Below, piece by piece: positions 17,510 through 28,780 of a DNA stretch of 64,000 bases; position 1 is the stretch's first letter, and every line of letters begins with the position of its first letter. Below the pieces are notes generated by a model. That model saw only the letters and a list, made by a program, of their open reading frames with translations, did not search any database and was not told the DNA's origin. Both the position numbers and the translations under genes were made by a program. Source of the DNA: Winslowiella toletana (GTDB taxonomy: Bacteria > Pseudomonadota > Gammaproteobacteria > Enterobacterales > Enterobacteriaceae); assembly GCF_032164335.1 (NCBI RefSeq), contig NZ_CP134152.1, positions 2,232,001 to 2,296,000 of the forward strand, read 5' to 3'.

Positions 17510-17667
17510 TTAGTTTAAAGCTGATAATCTTTTGTCAGGCGCAAAAGCTAAAGTCAGGATGAAAGCTGTATTAAAAGTAATCAATGGGTTGGAATTTAAG
17601 CAGGAGTGCGTTGATTCACGCTTTTACTGATAAAAGTTTCTAAATAAATTCGTCACGAAATAATTGT

Positions 17668-17697
17668 GTAAACGGCCAGCATTGGCTGGCCGTTTAC
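17668..17697. terminator. 13-bp perfect hairpin downstream of ydiK
   Basis: GTAAACGGCCAGC and GCTGGCCGTTTAC are exact complements around a four-base loop, 23 bases beyond the ydiK stop. No T-run follows on the minus strand, so it may protect the 3' end or terminate imperfectly. The stretch 17510-17667 holds no credible gene; the one tiny frame there (17559-17630, 23 residues) is unsupported. Confidence 0.5.
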
Positions 17698-17720
17698 CGG
17701 TAGTCATAAGCAGAGAGTGA

Positions 17721-18854
17721 CTACTTTGACGGGATTTTATCCGCTTCGTGATCCGCGACAAATTCCGCCAGCTCTTCAACCACCTCCTGCGGATCTTCAT
17801 CCGGCGCAGGGGCTTCATGCATCCAGACGGAAACCAGACGATAGGAGACCGCCAGCACCACCGGACCGATAAACAGGCCAATCATGCCAAAGGCGAACAG
17901 GCCACCGATAACGCCTGACAGGATCAGAATCATCGGCAGATCGGCCCCCATCCTGATCAGTACCGGGCGCAGCACATTATCCAGCGTACCGACGACACAG
18001 CTCCACACCAGCAGCACGGTGCCCCAGGTGGTATCACCGCTCCAGTAAAGCCAGACGATCGCCGGAACCAGCACCAGCAGCGGGCCGAGCTGAACCAGAC
18101 AGAACAGAATCATTAACACGGTTAACAGCGTGGCGTAGGGGATACCGGAGATCGCCAGGCCAATGCCGCCCAGCACGCCTTGTACCAGCGCGGTAACCAC
18201 CACGCCCAGCGCCACAGCACGGATCGCCTGACCGGCCAGTAATACCGCCGCATCACCACGACGTGAGGCGAGGCGGAAAGCGAAATGCCGGATGCCGTTA
18301 CCCACCTGCTCACCACGCCAGTAGAGCAGCACGCTGAACAGCAGCATCAGGCCAAGGTGGATCATTAACCGACCAAAATGCCCCGCCTGAGCAACAAAGA
18401 ATCCAGTGGTGCGACCGATATAAGGTTGTATCTGGGTCATCAGCGCGCCGCCGCCGCCAGCCACCAGTTTGTGATAGCTCGAAAAAAGCTTATCCCCAAT
18501 CATCGGGATCTCTTTTAGCCATTCCAGCCGGGGAATCTGCATTTGCCCTGAGGTCGCCCACTGGATCACCGGCGCACTATTATCAATCAGGCTGTTAACC
18601 AACAGCGCGATGGGAATAATAAACAGTAAGATCAGAATCAACGTCATGGCGACCACCGCCAGCGAGCGGCGACCCCACAGTAAGCCTTGTAGCTTGATCA
18701 TCAGCGGCCAGGTCGCAATCACCACCATGCTGGCCCAGGCAAAGCCAAGGATAAACGGCTGTACGACCCAAAAACACGCGACGATCAGCAGGGTAATGAG
18801 CATCAGCGTAAATACTATCTGCGGATAGTCGATCCCGCGTTCCAGATTTTTCAT
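17721..18854 (-). CDS. ydiK: AI-2E family transporter YdiK
   Basis: A 377-residue inner membrane protein of the AI-2 exporter/PerM family with about eight membrane segments. Long matches to E. coli YdiK are visible, for example VVTALVQGVLGGIGLAISG, LPMILILSGVIGGLFAFG and MIGLFIGPVVLAVSYRL. The substrate of YdiK is not established. It follows the rprA gene on the same strand, the E. coli arrangement. The C-terminus is longer than in E. coli and strongly acidic (EDPQEVVEELAEF). Confidence 0.92.
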   Translation of the reverse strand: MKNLERGIDYPQIVFTLMLITLLIVACFWVVQPFILGFAWASMVVIATWPLMIKLQGLLWGRRSLAVVAMTLILILLFIIPIALLVNSLIDNSAPVIQWATSGQMQIPRLEWLKEIPMIGDKLFSSYHKLVAGGGGALMTQIQPYIGRTTGFFVAQAGHFGRLMIHLGLMLLFSVLLYWRGEQVGNGIRHFAFRLASRRGDAAVLLAGQAIRAVALGVVVTALVQGVLGGIGLAISGIPYATLLTVLMILFCLVQLGPLLVLVPAIVWLYWSGDTTWGTVLLVWSCVVGTLDNVLRPVLIRMGADLPMILILSGVIGGLFAFGMIGLFIGPVVLAVSYRLVSVWMHEAPAPDEDPQEVVEELAEFVADHEADKIPSK

Positions 18855-19155
18855 ACGAAAATCAGTACCTCAAAGAATTCCTTAATGATGATAACCGTCC
18901 GGCTTCATATTGCAGGTGGCGGGGTTGTGCCCACCTTTGCAACTGAGTTATTCGGGATATCTTTTCCATAACCATGGCAACCGGTGCCACTTTGCTAATC
19001 ATGATGCATTTATTCACTTTGCGACAGTGCTGGAGCAAAAAGTGATTTTACGTTTCTTGAAAAAACGGCAGGTGATAAAAAAATATGATAAAACGGATAA
19101 CTCACTGATAAAAAGCAAACGCAAACGATTAACACAACATGCTGGTCACCCGATA
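18855..19155. other. ydiK-ydiJ divergent intergenic region
   Basis: This 301-base gap contains the divergent promoters of ydiK and ydiJ. An imperfect hairpin (AGGTGG...CCACCT, about 18911-18933) and a PurR-operator-like sequence close to ydiJ (listed separately) are the only structures noted. The ydiJ frame stays open back to 18910, but the upstream part does not look like protein. Confidence 0.45.
19119..19134 (+). promoter_or_regulatory. PurR-operator-like sequence upstream of ydiJ
   Basis: ACGCAAACGATTAACA differs at only one of 16 positions from the purR operator of this same window (ACGCAAACGTTTAACA on the minus strand at 43713-43728). It ends 21 bases before the ydiJ start, so binding could block initiation of ydiJ transcription. 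Functionality is inferred. Confidence 0.45.
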
Positions 19156-22100
19156 ATGATCCCACAAATTTCTCAGGCACCTGGCCTCGTTCAGCTGGTG
19201 CTGACGTTTTTGGAAGCTTTACAGCAGCAAGGCTTTACCGGCGACAGCGCTACCAGCTACGCCGACCGCCTTACCATGTCAACGGATAACAGTATTTACC
19301 AGCTGTTACCGGATGCCGTTCTTTTCCCTCGTTCCACCGCCGATGTTGCGCTGATTGCCCGCGTTGCCGCCGAGCCACGCTTTGCCAGCCTGGTGTTTAC
19401 GCCGCGCGGCGGGGGAACCGGCACCAACGGCCAGTCACTGAATCAGGGCATCGTGGTCGATATGTCACGCCATATGAACCGGATTCTGGAGATCAATGCC
19501 GAAGAGGGCTGGGTCAGGGTCGAAGCCGGGGTCATTAAAGATCAGCTTAATGCTTATCTGAAACCTTACGGCTATTTCTTCTCTCCTGAGCTGTCTACCA
19601 GTAACCGCGCGACTCTCGGCGGGATGATTAATACCGATGCTTCCGGCCAGGGCTCACTGGTGTACGGTAAAACCTCCGACCATGTGCTGGGTCTGCGTGC
19701 GGTACTGCTGGGGGGCGAAATCCTTGATACCCGCGAGATGCCGGTTGAGCTGGCGGAGGTGCTGGCCGGAGAATCGTCGCCGGAAGGTGTGATTTACCGC
19801 ACGGTGCTGGAACGCTGTCGCCAGCAGCGCAGTCTGATTGTTGAAAAGTTCCCGAAACTGAACCGCTTTCTTACCGGATACGACCTGCGGCATGTGCTGA
19901 GCGACGACCTGCAACGCTTTGACCTGACCCGTATTCTGTGCGGCGCTGAGGGAACGCTGGCGTTTATCAGCGAAGCGCGGCTGGATATTACGCCACTGCC
20001 GAAAGTCCGCCGTCTGGTTAATATTAAATACGATGCGTTTGACTCTGCGCTACGCAATGCGCCACTGATGGTGGAGGCGCAAGCGCTGTCGGTAGAAACC
20101 GTCGACTCAAAAGTGCTCAACCTGGCGCGTGAGGATATTGTCTGGCATTCGGTGCAGGAACTGATTACCGATGTGCCGGATCGGCAGATGCTTGGGTTGA
20201 ATATTGTAGAATTCGCCGGCGATGATCAGGCGCTGATTGACGGTCAGGTCACCGCGTTGTGCCAGCGGCTGGATAGCCTGATGGCCGAACGTCAGGGTGG
20301 AGTGATTGGCTGGCAGCTGTGTCACGACCTTGACGGCATCGAGCGTATTTATGCGATGCGTAAAAAAGCCGTTGGCCTGCTGGGTAATGCTAAAGGGCGC
20401 GCCAAACCGATCCCGTTTGTCGAGGATACGGCGGTGCCGCCGGAGCAACTGGCCGATTATATTGTTGAGTTTCGCGCATTGCTCGATAGCCACAACCTGA
20501 GCTACGGTATGTTTGGCCATGTCGATGCGGGCGTGCTGCATGTGCGCCCGGCGCTGGATATGTGCGACCCTCAACAGGAGATGCTGATGAAACAGATCTC
20601 CGATGAGGTCGTCGCGCTGACCGCACGCTACGGCGGTCTGTTATGGGGCGAACACGGTAAGGGCTTCCGCGCTGAATACAGCCCGGCGTTCTTTGGCGAG
20701 ACGCTGTATAACGAGCTGCGCCGTATCAAAGCGGCGTTTGATCCCGCTAACCGGCTGAATCCGGGTAAAATCTGCGCCCCTTACGGCGTTGACGATCCGA
20801 TGATGAAAGTGGATGCGGATAAGCGCGGGTCTTACGATCGGCAAATCCCGGTGAATGTGCGGAGTGACTGGCGCGGAGCTATGGAGTGTAACGGTAACGG
20901 CCTGTGCTTTAACTTTGATGTGCGCAGCCCGATGTGCCCGTCAATGAAGATTACCCGCAACCGTATCCACTCGCCGAAAGGCCGTGCCACCCTGACGCGT
21001 GAATGGTTGCGCCTGCTGGCTGAGCGGGGCGTCGATCCGCTGCTGTTGGAAAGACAACTGCCGACCGCCGGTGTTAGCCTGCGCGGTCTGATTGAGCGTA
21101 CTCGCAACAGCTGGCATGCGAAGAAGGGCGAGTATGATTTCTCGCATGAAGTGAAGGAGGCGATGTCTGGCTGTCTGGCCTGTAAAGCCTGCTCGACCCA
21201 GTGCCCGATCAAGATCGATGTGCCGGGCTTCCGCTCGCGTTTCCTGCAGCTGTATCACACCCGCTACCTGCGCCCGGTGAGCGATCACCTGGTCGCCAGC
21301 GTGGAAAGTTATGCGCCGTTGATGGCGCGCGCGCCAAAAACCTTTAACTTCTTCCTGAAGCAGCCGTGGCTGCGCGAGCTGAGTAAGAAGCATATCGGCA
21401 TGGTCGATCTGCCGTTGCTCTCCTCGCCTACGCTGAAGCAGCAGCTGGCCGGACACCGTGCTGGTAATATCACGCTGGAAAGCCTCGAGCAGCTGAGCGC
21501 CGAACAGCGCGAGAAAACCGTGCTGGTGGTGCAGGACCCGTTCACCAGTTACTACGAAGCGCAGCTGGTGGCAGATTTTGTCCGCCTGATTGAAAAGCTT
21601 GGGTATCAACCGGTGCTGCTGCCGTTCTCCCCTAACGGCAAAGCCCAGCACATTAAAGGTTTCCTGCAACGCTTCGCCCGTACCGCACAGAAAACCGCTG
21701 ACTTCCTGAATCGCGTTGCCGTACTGGGCATGCCGTTGGTCGGTGTCGATCCGGCGTTAGTGCTCTGCTACCGTGACGAATACCGTCAGGTGCTGGGCGA
21801 ACAGCGCGGAGAGTTTCATGTGCAACTGGTGCATGAGTGGCTGTCAACCGCGCTCGATCGTCGCGAAACGTCTGTTGCCAGTGGCGAAGCCTGGTATCTG
21901 TTTGGTCACTGTACTGAAGTTACCGCGCTGCCAGCCACGCCGAACCAGTGGCAGGGAATTTTTGCCCGCTTTGGTGCGAAACTGGAAAACATCAGCGTGG
22001 GCTGCTGCGGTATGGCAGGCACCTACGGTCATGAAACTAAAAATCTTGATAACTCGTTGGGAATTTATGAGCTGTCATGGCATCCGGCGTTACAGAAGTT

Positions 22101-22209
22101 ACCGCGACAGCGCTGTCTGGCGACCGGCTACTCTTGTCGCAGCCAGGTCAAGCGGATCGAAGGTAACGGAATGCGCCATCCTCTGCAGGCGCTGCTGGAG
22201 ATGATTTAA
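19156..22209 (+). CDS. ydiJ: FAD/Fe-S D-2-hydroxyglutarate dehydrogenase YdiJ
   Basis: A 1017-residue flavin and Fe-S oxidoreductase, almost identical in length to E. coli YdiJ (1018), reported to oxidise D-2-hydroxyglutarate. The N-terminal FAD-binding type 4 domain has [12 protein letters not shown] and [15 protein letters not shown]; the C-terminal FAD-oxidase part has [16 protein letters not shown]. Two ferredoxin-like cysteine clusters follow, in [19 protein letters not shown] and [12 protein letters not shown], then a CCG-type domain ([14 protein letters not shown]). The start at 19156 gives [15 protein letters not shown] as in E. coli; the Shine-Dalgarno is weak. Its TAA overlaps the menI ATG by one base. 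Confidence 0.95.
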   Translation: MIPQISQAPGLVQLVLTFLEALQQQGFTGDSATSYADRLTMSTDNSIYQLLPDAVLFPRSTADVALIARVAAEPRFASLVFTPRGGGTGTNGQSLNQGIVVDMSRHMNRILEINAEEGWVRVEAGVIKDQLNAYLKPYGYFFSPELSTSNRATLGGMINTDASGQGSLVYGKTSDHVLGLRAVLLGGEILDTREMPVELAEVLAGESSPEGVIYRTVLERCRQQRSLIVEKFPKLNRFLTGYDLRHVLSDDLQRFDLTRILCGAEGTLAFISEARLDITPLPKVRRLVNIKYDAFDSALRNAPLMVEAQALSVETVDSKVLNLAREDIVWHSVQELITDVPDRQMLGLNIVEFAGDDQALIDGQVTALCQRLDSLMAERQGGVIGWQLCHDLDGIERIYAMRKKAVGLLGNAKGRAKPIPFVEDTAVPPEQLADYIVEFRALLDSHNLSYGMFGHVDAGVLHVRPALDMCDPQQEMLMKQISDEVVALTARYGGLLWGEHGKGFRAEYSPAFFGETLYNELRRIKAAFDPANRLNPGKICAPYGVDDPMMKVDADKRGSYDRQIPVNVRSDWRGAMECNGNGLCFNFDVRSPMCPSMKITRNRIHSPKGRATLTREWLRLLAERGVDPLLLERQLPTAGVSLRGLIERTRNSWHAKKGEYDFSHEVKEAMSGCLACKACSTQCPIKIDVPGFRSRFLQLYHTRYLRPVSDHLVASVESYAPLMARAPKTFNFFLKQPWLRELSKKHIGMVDLPLLSSPTLKQQLAGHRAGNITLESLEQLSAEQREKTVLVVQDPFTSYYEAQLVADFVRLIEKLGYQPVLLPFSPNGKAQHIKGFLQRFARTAQKTADFLNRVAVLGMPLVGVDPALVLCYRDEYRQVLGEQRGEFHVQLVHEWLSTALDRRETSVASGEAWYLFGHCTEVTALPATPNQWQGIFARFGAKLENISVGCCGMAGTYGHETKNLDNSLGIYELSWHPALQKLPRQRCLATGYSCRSQVKRIEGNGMRHPLQALLEMI

Positions 22210-22643
22210 TGGCAATATGGCAACGCGAGGCGACGCTGGAACAACTGAATCAGCGCAGCGCGGATTGTATGGTCGGGCATCTCGGGATTCGCTTTATCGC
22301 CCTCAATGATGACAGCCTCGAAGCGGTGATGCCGGTGGATCAGCGCACCACTCAGCCATTTGGTCTGCTGCACGGCGGTGCACCCGCGGTGCTGGCAGAG
22401 ACGCTGGGTTCAATGGCGGGTTATCTTTGTACTTGCGGGGAGCAGCAGGTGGTTGGGCTGGAGATTAATGCCAACCATCTGCGCTCTGCGCGCGAAGGTG
22501 AGGTGCGCGGCGTCTGCCGCGCGCTGCATCTTGGCCGTTCGCACCAGGTGTGGCAAATTGAGATTTTTGATCGGCAGCAGCGCTTGTGTTGCATATCCCG
22601 GCTGACGACCTCAGTAATAATGGCCAAACCTGAGCAGCGTTGA
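22209..22643 (+). CDS. menI: 1,4-dihydroxy-2-naphthoyl-CoA hydrolase MenI
   Basis: A 144-residue hot-dog-fold thioesterase, formerly YdiI, that releases 1,4-dihydroxy-2-naphthoate from CoA in menaquinone synthesis. The family sequence [20 protein letters not shown] contains the catalytic Glu, and [20 protein letters not shown] is diagnostic. Its ATG overlaps the ydiJ stop in TTTAATG, so the two genes are translationally coupled. It converges with the DUF2474 gene, with only 9 bases between stops. Confidence 0.94.
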   Translation: MAIWQREATLEQLNQRSADCMVGHLGIRFIALNDDSLEAVMPVDQRTTQPFGLLHGGAPAVLAETLGSMAGYLCTCGEQQVVGLEINANHLRSAREGEVRGVCRALHLGRSHQVWQIEIFDRQQRLCCISRLTTSVIMAKPEQR

Positions 22644-22652
22644 TGTTTTCGC

Positions 22653-22802
22653 TTAGTGCGACTTCATACCCGCTGCCGTCATCATCAGGCGAAACAGCGT
22701 AGCCACCAGGCCCAGGGCCAGCACGCTGCCGCCATAAATTACCACCAGCCATAACACACGTTTCCACCAGCGGCTGACGGGCTGAGTTTGACTCTGTTCC
22801 AT
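22653..22802 (-). CDS. Small DUF2474 membrane protein of the cioAB oxidase operon
   Basis: A 49-residue ORF found by hand, preceded by GGAGGTAAGCG. It has a basic RWWKRVLWL segment followed by one membrane helix (VVIYGGSVLALGLVATLFRL) and a short tail, the pattern of DUF2474 proteins encoded after cydB/cioB. By analogy with CydX it probably assembles with or stabilises the bd-type oxidase; that is inference. It follows cioB by about 60 bases on the same strand. Confidence 0.88.
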   Translation of the reverse strand: MEQSQTQPVSRWWKRVLWLVVIYGGSVLALGLVATLFRLMMTAAGMKSH

Positions 22803-22861
22803 CGCTTACCTCCATAATATTCAGTTGTGTTCCACCACCCGGGTGGAACACAGAACAACAA

Positions 22862-23869
22862 TCAGTGATAGCCTTCGTCCGGCGTGATTTTTCCGCGGAA
22901 CACGTAGTAGCTCCAGAAGGTATACACCAGAATCACCGGGATAATCAGCAGGCCGCCGACCAGCATAAAGCCCTGGCTTTGTGGCGGTGACGCTGCCTGC
23001 CAGATCGTGATGTGCGGCGGAATGATATTTGGCCAGATGCTGATACCCAAACCGGTAAAGCCGAGGAACACCAGCGCCAGCGTCAGCAGAAACGGCGCAT
23101 AGTGGGCATGACGCTTCAGCGCGCGCAGCAGTGCCCATGAGACCGCCAGCACCAGGACCGGAACCGGCAGGAACCAGAACAGATTTGGCAGACTGAACCA
23201 GCGCTGCATAATGTCGGCATGCTCCAGCGGCGTCCAGATACTGACAATGGCGATAATCGCCAACAGCGTCAGCAGCAGTGGCTTCGCCAGCGCGGTCATC
23301 TTACGATGCAGTTCTTTCTCGGTTTTCATGATCAGCCAGGTGCTACCCAGCAGCGCATAGGCCACCACCAGGCCCAGGCCGCAGAACAGCGCAAAGGGCG
23401 TTAACCAGACCAGTGCCGGTCCGCTATAGGTACGGTTGGTCACTTCCAGTCCGTTAATCAGGGTACCAAGCACCACGCCCTGGCTGAACGTCGCGACAAT
23501 CGAACCGACGATAAATGATTTATCCCAGAACGGACGATGCTCCGGGGTGGCTTTAAAGCGAAACTCAAACGCCACGCCACGGAAAATCAGGCCGATCAGC
23601 ATCACCGTTAGCGGTACCGTCAGCGCATCAAGAATCACTGCATAGGCCAGCGGAAAAGCGCCATACAGCGCTGCACCGCCCAGCACCAGCCAGGTCTCGT
23701 TACCATCCCAGACCGGCGCAACGGTATTGACCATCATATCGCGCTCAACAGCATCCTTATTAAATGGAAACAGGATGCCGATACCGAGATCAAAACCATC
23801 CATCACGATATACATCAGGGTGGAAAAGATAATGATGGTAAACCAGATAATTGACAGATCGACACCCAT
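22862..23869 (-). CDS. cioB: Cytochrome bd-type (CioB) ubiquinol oxidase subunit II
   Basis: A 335-residue integral membrane protein of the CydB family with about eight to nine helices. DGFDLGIGILFPF near the N-terminus and PVWDGNETWLVLGGAALYGAFP are family-defining. The short form together with its partner's short Q-loop points to the cyanide-insensitive CioAB branch, not CydAB. It starts one base after the cioA stop, so the two subunits are co-translated. The oxidase reduces O2 with quinol and does not pump protons. Confidence 0.92.
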   Translation of the reverse strand: MGVDLSIIWFTIIIFSTLMYIVMDGFDLGIGILFPFNKDAVERDMMVNTVAPVWDGNETWLVLGGAALYGAFPLAYAVILDALTVPLTVMLIGLIFRGVAFEFRFKATPEHRPFWDKSFIVGSIVATFSQGVVLGTLINGLEVTNRTYSGPALVWLTPFALFCGLGLVVAYALLGSTWLIMKTEKELHRKMTALAKPLLLTLLAIIAIVSIWTPLEHADIMQRWFSLPNLFWFLPVPVLVLAVSWALLRALKRHAHYAPFLLTLALVFLGFTGLGISIWPNIIPPHITIWQAASPPQSQGFMLVGGLLIIPVILVYTFWSYYVFRGKITPDEGYH

Positions 23870-23870
23870 C

Positions 23871-25295
<1,425 letters not shown>

Positions 25296-26047
25296 TGCAT
25301 GCCCCTGTCTTACTCAAACTTTATTAGTTTTTTTATTCGTCGTTCATGAGCAAAGTGCCAGGATTTATTTCCCCGCGCTTTGCAGCTGAACGGCAATATC
25401 AACGCAAAAAGGATGTTACGCCTGAGATAAGGTAAGAAACAGGATCAGTCGTGGCACCTGGGGATATAACAGCCATGATAATTGTGATGATATGTTTTCC
25501 GTCTTTGTTAATCCCGCGATCGGGTTTGTTAAATTAACGCGCGAGATTGATAACGGCATGTAAGCGCGAGGTTTTTTTTCGGGCTGCGCGGGATTGCCGC
25601 GCCGCGATTAATCGCAAGCCGATCTGTCATTAAGCCAAATCTGGCAATGTAGACTGGGAGAGTTATTCAACAGTTAAGTGACAGGCGTGACAATAAACGG
25701 CGATTTTAGTTGTTTAAACTCAGGCGGTAAGCATTTTCGATAGCGGAATTTAAATCAGGCAGGCGAGAGAGGGTACGGCAGAAGAGTAATATACATTATA
25801 CAGTGAAGTGATAATTCAGCAGGGTTAATACCGGCTAAACCTTTATTTGTAAATTTAACATTTCATAATAATATTTTGATACCTTAAGAAACATTTTCTT
25901 ACTTTCATCTTGCCGGAGAGTAGATGTTGTTTGTCCGGGATCAATGCAGGAACGAAAATGTTAACGCGGGCGGCGAAATCGTCGCCCTGCAGAAAAGTAA
26001 CCGGCATGAGCTGCTGACGGCTCCCAAACCGTGGAGAAAAAGCCATT
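25296..26047. other. Long intergenic region upstream of cioA
   Basis: These 752 bases separate cioA from the next gene and should hold the cioA promoter. I see no convincing ORF, tRNA or terminator. Small symmetric elements are present, notably the palindrome GCGATTAATCGC at 25604-25615 and CCCGCGATCGGG at 25513-25524. Composition shifts from mixed to AT-rich towards 25860. Confidence 0.45.
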
Positions 26048-26455
26048 CTACATATTGTTCCACGAAGCGTGCTTTACGAAATCACTCTGTAACACTGTGG
26101 CTTTATCCCACTCGCCGCTCAATGCCAGCTGATGGCACAAACGGGTCAGGGTGTGCCTGGCTAGTTGCCAAGCCTGCATACGAAATAATCGATCTCGCTC
26201 ATTATTGACCATTTCTGTCACTAACCGGTGATGTAATTTACCTAAAGCGTGCAGATAGCTTTGATCATCGCCGTTGAGTTGGCATAATTCAGCCATGTCT
26301 AAACAGGTGTCGTTAAATTTGCGTAGCTGATCGAGTGAGCAGTCCGGACGGTTGAGTTTTGCTTGCGCCATATAAAAGTCAACCGTGATGTCACGTACTG
26401 AAAATTTGTATTCGTCAATTTTGTACTGCAGCCAGGCACTCATCGAGACATTCAT
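26048..26455 (-). CDS. Unrecognised Fur-controlled alpha-helical protein
   Basis: A 135-residue ORF that I do not recognise. It starts MNVSMSAWLQYKIDEYKFSV after an AGGTGA ribosome binding site. It lacks a signal peptide and membrane segments and appears mostly helical, with a middle part rich in Leu/His (YLHALGKLHHRLVTEM) and a C-terminal ARHTLTRLCHQLALSGEWDKA. Four cysteines are scattered without a clear metal motif. A nearly perfect Fur box ends 16 bases upstream of the ATG, so expression should rise in iron starvation. It is divergent from the suf operon. No function is proposed. Confidence 0.75.
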   Translation of the reverse strand: MNVSMSAWLQYKIDEYKFSVRDITVDFYMAQAKLNRPDCSLDQLRKFNDTCLDMAELCQLNGDDQSYLHALGKLHHRLVTEMVNNERDRLFRMQAWQLARHTLTRLCHQLALSGEWDKATVLQSDFVKHASWNNM

Positions 26456-26849
26456 GCAATCACCTAATTACGGTAATGATAATCATTATCATATTATAAT
26501 GACTGGAATGTTCAAGAGAATCCAGTGACAAATTTATCGATAAATGCTGCCTGTTAATTAAATTGATATTAACGATACTTCGCAGCGTATAAAGGGGTAA
26601 AATGAGTATTATTCTTATTCGCTACGTTGTGTTAACTATTTAGTTGTTGTTTTTTAACAGGTTATCTCTTCGGTTCTGCAGCATGAGGCGCAGATCGCAA
26701 TCGTCTTTGTAGGGTCTATCCTTATTAAATGGGTAAGAAAAATGCCGTTTTAGGCTTATCCCTGCAAAACAAGAGGTTGAAGCGATATCCATTATCACTA
26801 ACATAGGGATATTAGCCCGAAGGGCTATCGCATCGCGAGGTACTTAATT
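26456..26849. other. Divergent region between the Fur-controlled gene and sufA
   Basis: This 394-base gap contains the strong Fur box at 26472-26490 and must contain the suf promoter. A weaker Fur-like sequence (AATGAGTATTATTCTTATT, 11 of 19 consensus positions) lies at 26601-26619 and may be the suf operator. OxyR, IHF and IscR sites known from E. coli sufA could not be placed with confidence. Confidence 0.45.
26472..26490. promoter_or_regulatory. Near-perfect Fur box
   Basis: GGTAATGATAATCATTATC matches the 19-bp Fur consensus at 18 positions. It lies 17-35 bases upstream of the ATG of the unrecognised leftward gene, overlapping its likely transcription start, and 360 bases from sufA. Confidence 0.92.
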
Positions 26850-27224
26850 ATGCAATCTGCTAATCCAGCATCGTTCTCTCCTGACGACTTCGTCTGGAAA
26901 GGACTCAAGCTCACCGACAGCGCGGCACAGCAAATTATTGCGCTGTCTGCCAGCGATCCGCACGTCCAGGGCCTTAAGCTTGGCGTGAAGCAGTCTGGCT
27001 GCGCCGGTTTCGGATATGTGATGGAGCTGGTCAAAGAGCCAGCCGCTGATGATCTTCAGTTTACCCACCAGGGTGCCAGCTTGTTTGTTCCGCTTCAGGC
27101 GATGCCTTTTGTTGATGGCACCGAAGTTGATTTCGTTCGTGAAGGCCTGAATCAGATTTTCAAATTCAATAACCCCAAAGCTCAACACGCCTGCGGCTGT
27201 GGTGAAAGCTTTGGCGTAGAGTAA
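26850..27224 (+). CDS. sufA: Fe-S cluster carrier SufA
   Basis: A 124-residue A-type carrier of the HesB/IscA family. The three cluster-binding cysteines are present, one in [14 protein letters not shown] and two in the C-terminal [11 protein letters not shown]. It accepts clusters from SufBCD and delivers them to apoproteins. It is the first gene of the sufABCDSE operon, used under iron limitation or oxidative stress, and lies 8 bases before sufB. Confidence 0.96.
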   Translation: MQSANPASFSPDDFVWKGLKLTDSAAQQIIALSASDPHVQGLKLGVKQSGCAGFGYVMELVKEPAADDLQFTHQGASLFVPLQAMPFVDGTEVDFVREGLNQIFKFNNPKAQHACGCGESFGVE

Positions 27225-27232
27225 TTAACGTT

Positions 27233-28729
27233 ATGTCTCGACACAGTGATGCATCTGATGATGTACAAATTTGGGAAGGCGGCCACAAGGGTTACAAAGA
27301 GGGCTTCTTTACCCATCTGCAAACCGATGAGCTGGCACACGGCATCAGTGAAGATGTGGTGCGGGCCATTTCCGCCAAGCGTAATGAACCTGAATGGATG
27401 CTGGAATTCCGCCTGAAAGCCTATGAAGCCTGGCTGAAGATGGAAGAGCCTCACTGGCTGAAAGCCAAATATAAGCCACTGGATTACCAGGACTACAGTT
27501 ACTACTCGGCACCGTCCTGCGGTAACTGTGATGACAGCTGCGCTTCTGAGCCGGGCGCCACCCAGGCCTCCGGCAGCGAGCCGGCCAGCAACTATCTGAC
27601 GCAGGAAGTGGAAGAGGCGTTTAAACAGCTGGGCGTGCCGGTGCGTGAAGGCCAGGAAGTCGCCGTTGATGCGATTTTTGACTCGGTATCAGTTTCCACC
27701 ACCTACCGTTCTAAGCTGGCAGAGCAGGGCATCATCTTCTGTTCCTTTAGCGAAGCGATTCACGATCACCCTGAACTGGTGCAAAAGTACCTTGGCACCG
27801 TGGTGCCGGCCAACGATAACTTCTTTGCCGCGCTGAACTCCGCCGTTGCCTCTGATGGCACTTTTGTCTACATCCCGAAAGGCGTACGTTGCCCGATGGA
27901 GCTGTCGACCTATTTCCGTATTAACGCGGCAAAAACCGGTCAGTTCGAGCGTACCATTCTGGTGGCCGATGAAGACAGTTACGTCAGTTATATCGAAGGG
28001 TGTTCTGCACCGGTGCGCGATACCTATCAGCTGCACGCGGCGGTAGTGGAAGTGATTATCCACAAAAATGCCGAAGTTAAATATTCAACGGTGCAGAACT
28101 GGTTCGCCGGCGGCGAAGCGGAAGGTGGCATTCTCAACTTCGTGACCAAACGCGCACTGTGTGAAGGCGACGGCAGCAAAATGTCGTGGACTCAGTCGGA
28201 AACCGGTTCGGCGATTACCTGGAAATACCCGAGCGTGATCCTGCGCGGTGATAATTCCATCGGTGAATTTTTCTCGGTGGCGCTGACCAGCGGTCATCAG
28301 CAGGCCGATACCGGCACCAAGATGATTCACATTGGTAAAAACACTAAATCAACCATTATCTCGAAAGGGATTTCGGCCGGTAAAAGTGAAAATACCTATC
28401 GTGGTCTGGTGAAAATTATGCCGACGGCGACCAATGCGCGTAACTTCACCCAGTGTGATTCAATGCTGATTGGCGCGGATTGTGGTGCGCATACCTTCCC
28501 GTATGTTGAAGTGCGTAATAACAGCGCGCAGCTGGAGCATGAAGCCACCACCTCACGTATCGGTGAAGATCAATTGTTCTATTGTGTGCAGCGCGGTATC
28601 AGCGAAGATGACGCAATCTCGATGATTGTTAACGGTTTCTGTAAGGACGTCTTCTCCGAGCTGCCGCTGGAATTCGCTGTCGAAGCGCAAAAATTACTGG
28701 CCATCAGTCTGGAACATAGCGTGGGCTAA
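27233..28729 (+). CDS. sufB: Fe-S scaffold subunit SufB
   Basis: A 498-residue scaffold protein (495 in E. coli) that builds the nascent cluster in the SufBC2D complex. An N-terminal CGNCDDSC cysteine patch, the [21 protein letters not shown] segment, and the C-terminal [20 protein letters not shown] block are all family-typical. The conserved Cys and Glu/His used for cluster assembly lie in the last block. It begins 8 bases after sufA. Confidence 0.96.
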   Translation: MSRHSDASDDVQIWEGGHKGYKEGFFTHLQTDELAHGISEDVVRAISAKRNEPEWMLEFRLKAYEAWLKMEEPHWLKAKYKPLDYQDYSYYSAPSCGNCDDSCASEPGATQASGSEPASNYLTQEVEEAFKQLGVPVREGQEVAVDAIFDSVSVSTTYRSKLAEQGIIFCSFSEAIHDHPELVQKYLGTVVPANDNFFAALNSAVASDGTFVYIPKGVRCPMELSTYFRINAAKTGQFERTILVADEDSYVSYIEGCSAPVRDTYQLHAAVVEVIIHKNAEVKYSTVQNWFAGGEAEGGILNFVTKRALCEGDGSKMSWTQSETGSAITWKYPSVILRGDNSIGEFFSVALTSGHQQADTGTKMIHIGKNTKSTIISKGISAGKSENTYRGLVKIMPTATNARNFTQCDSMLIGADCGAHTFPYVEVRNNSAQLEHEATTSRIGEDQLFYCVQRGISEDDAISMIVNGFCKDVFSELPLEFAVEAQKLLAISLEHSVG

Positions 28730-28780
28730 ACCCGCGTCGCGATAAGAACCGTTGCCCGTCGGCAATGCGAAGGAAATTCT

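Noticed and set aside
17624-17881. 85-codon leftward frame overlapping the ydiK end
   Set aside because: It is out of frame with YdiK, crosses the ydiK stop and the downstream hairpin, and has no similarity.
25855-26208. Short frames in the region between cioA and the Fur-controlled gene
   Set aside because: They lack ribosome binding sites and family similarity, and overlap each other on both strands.
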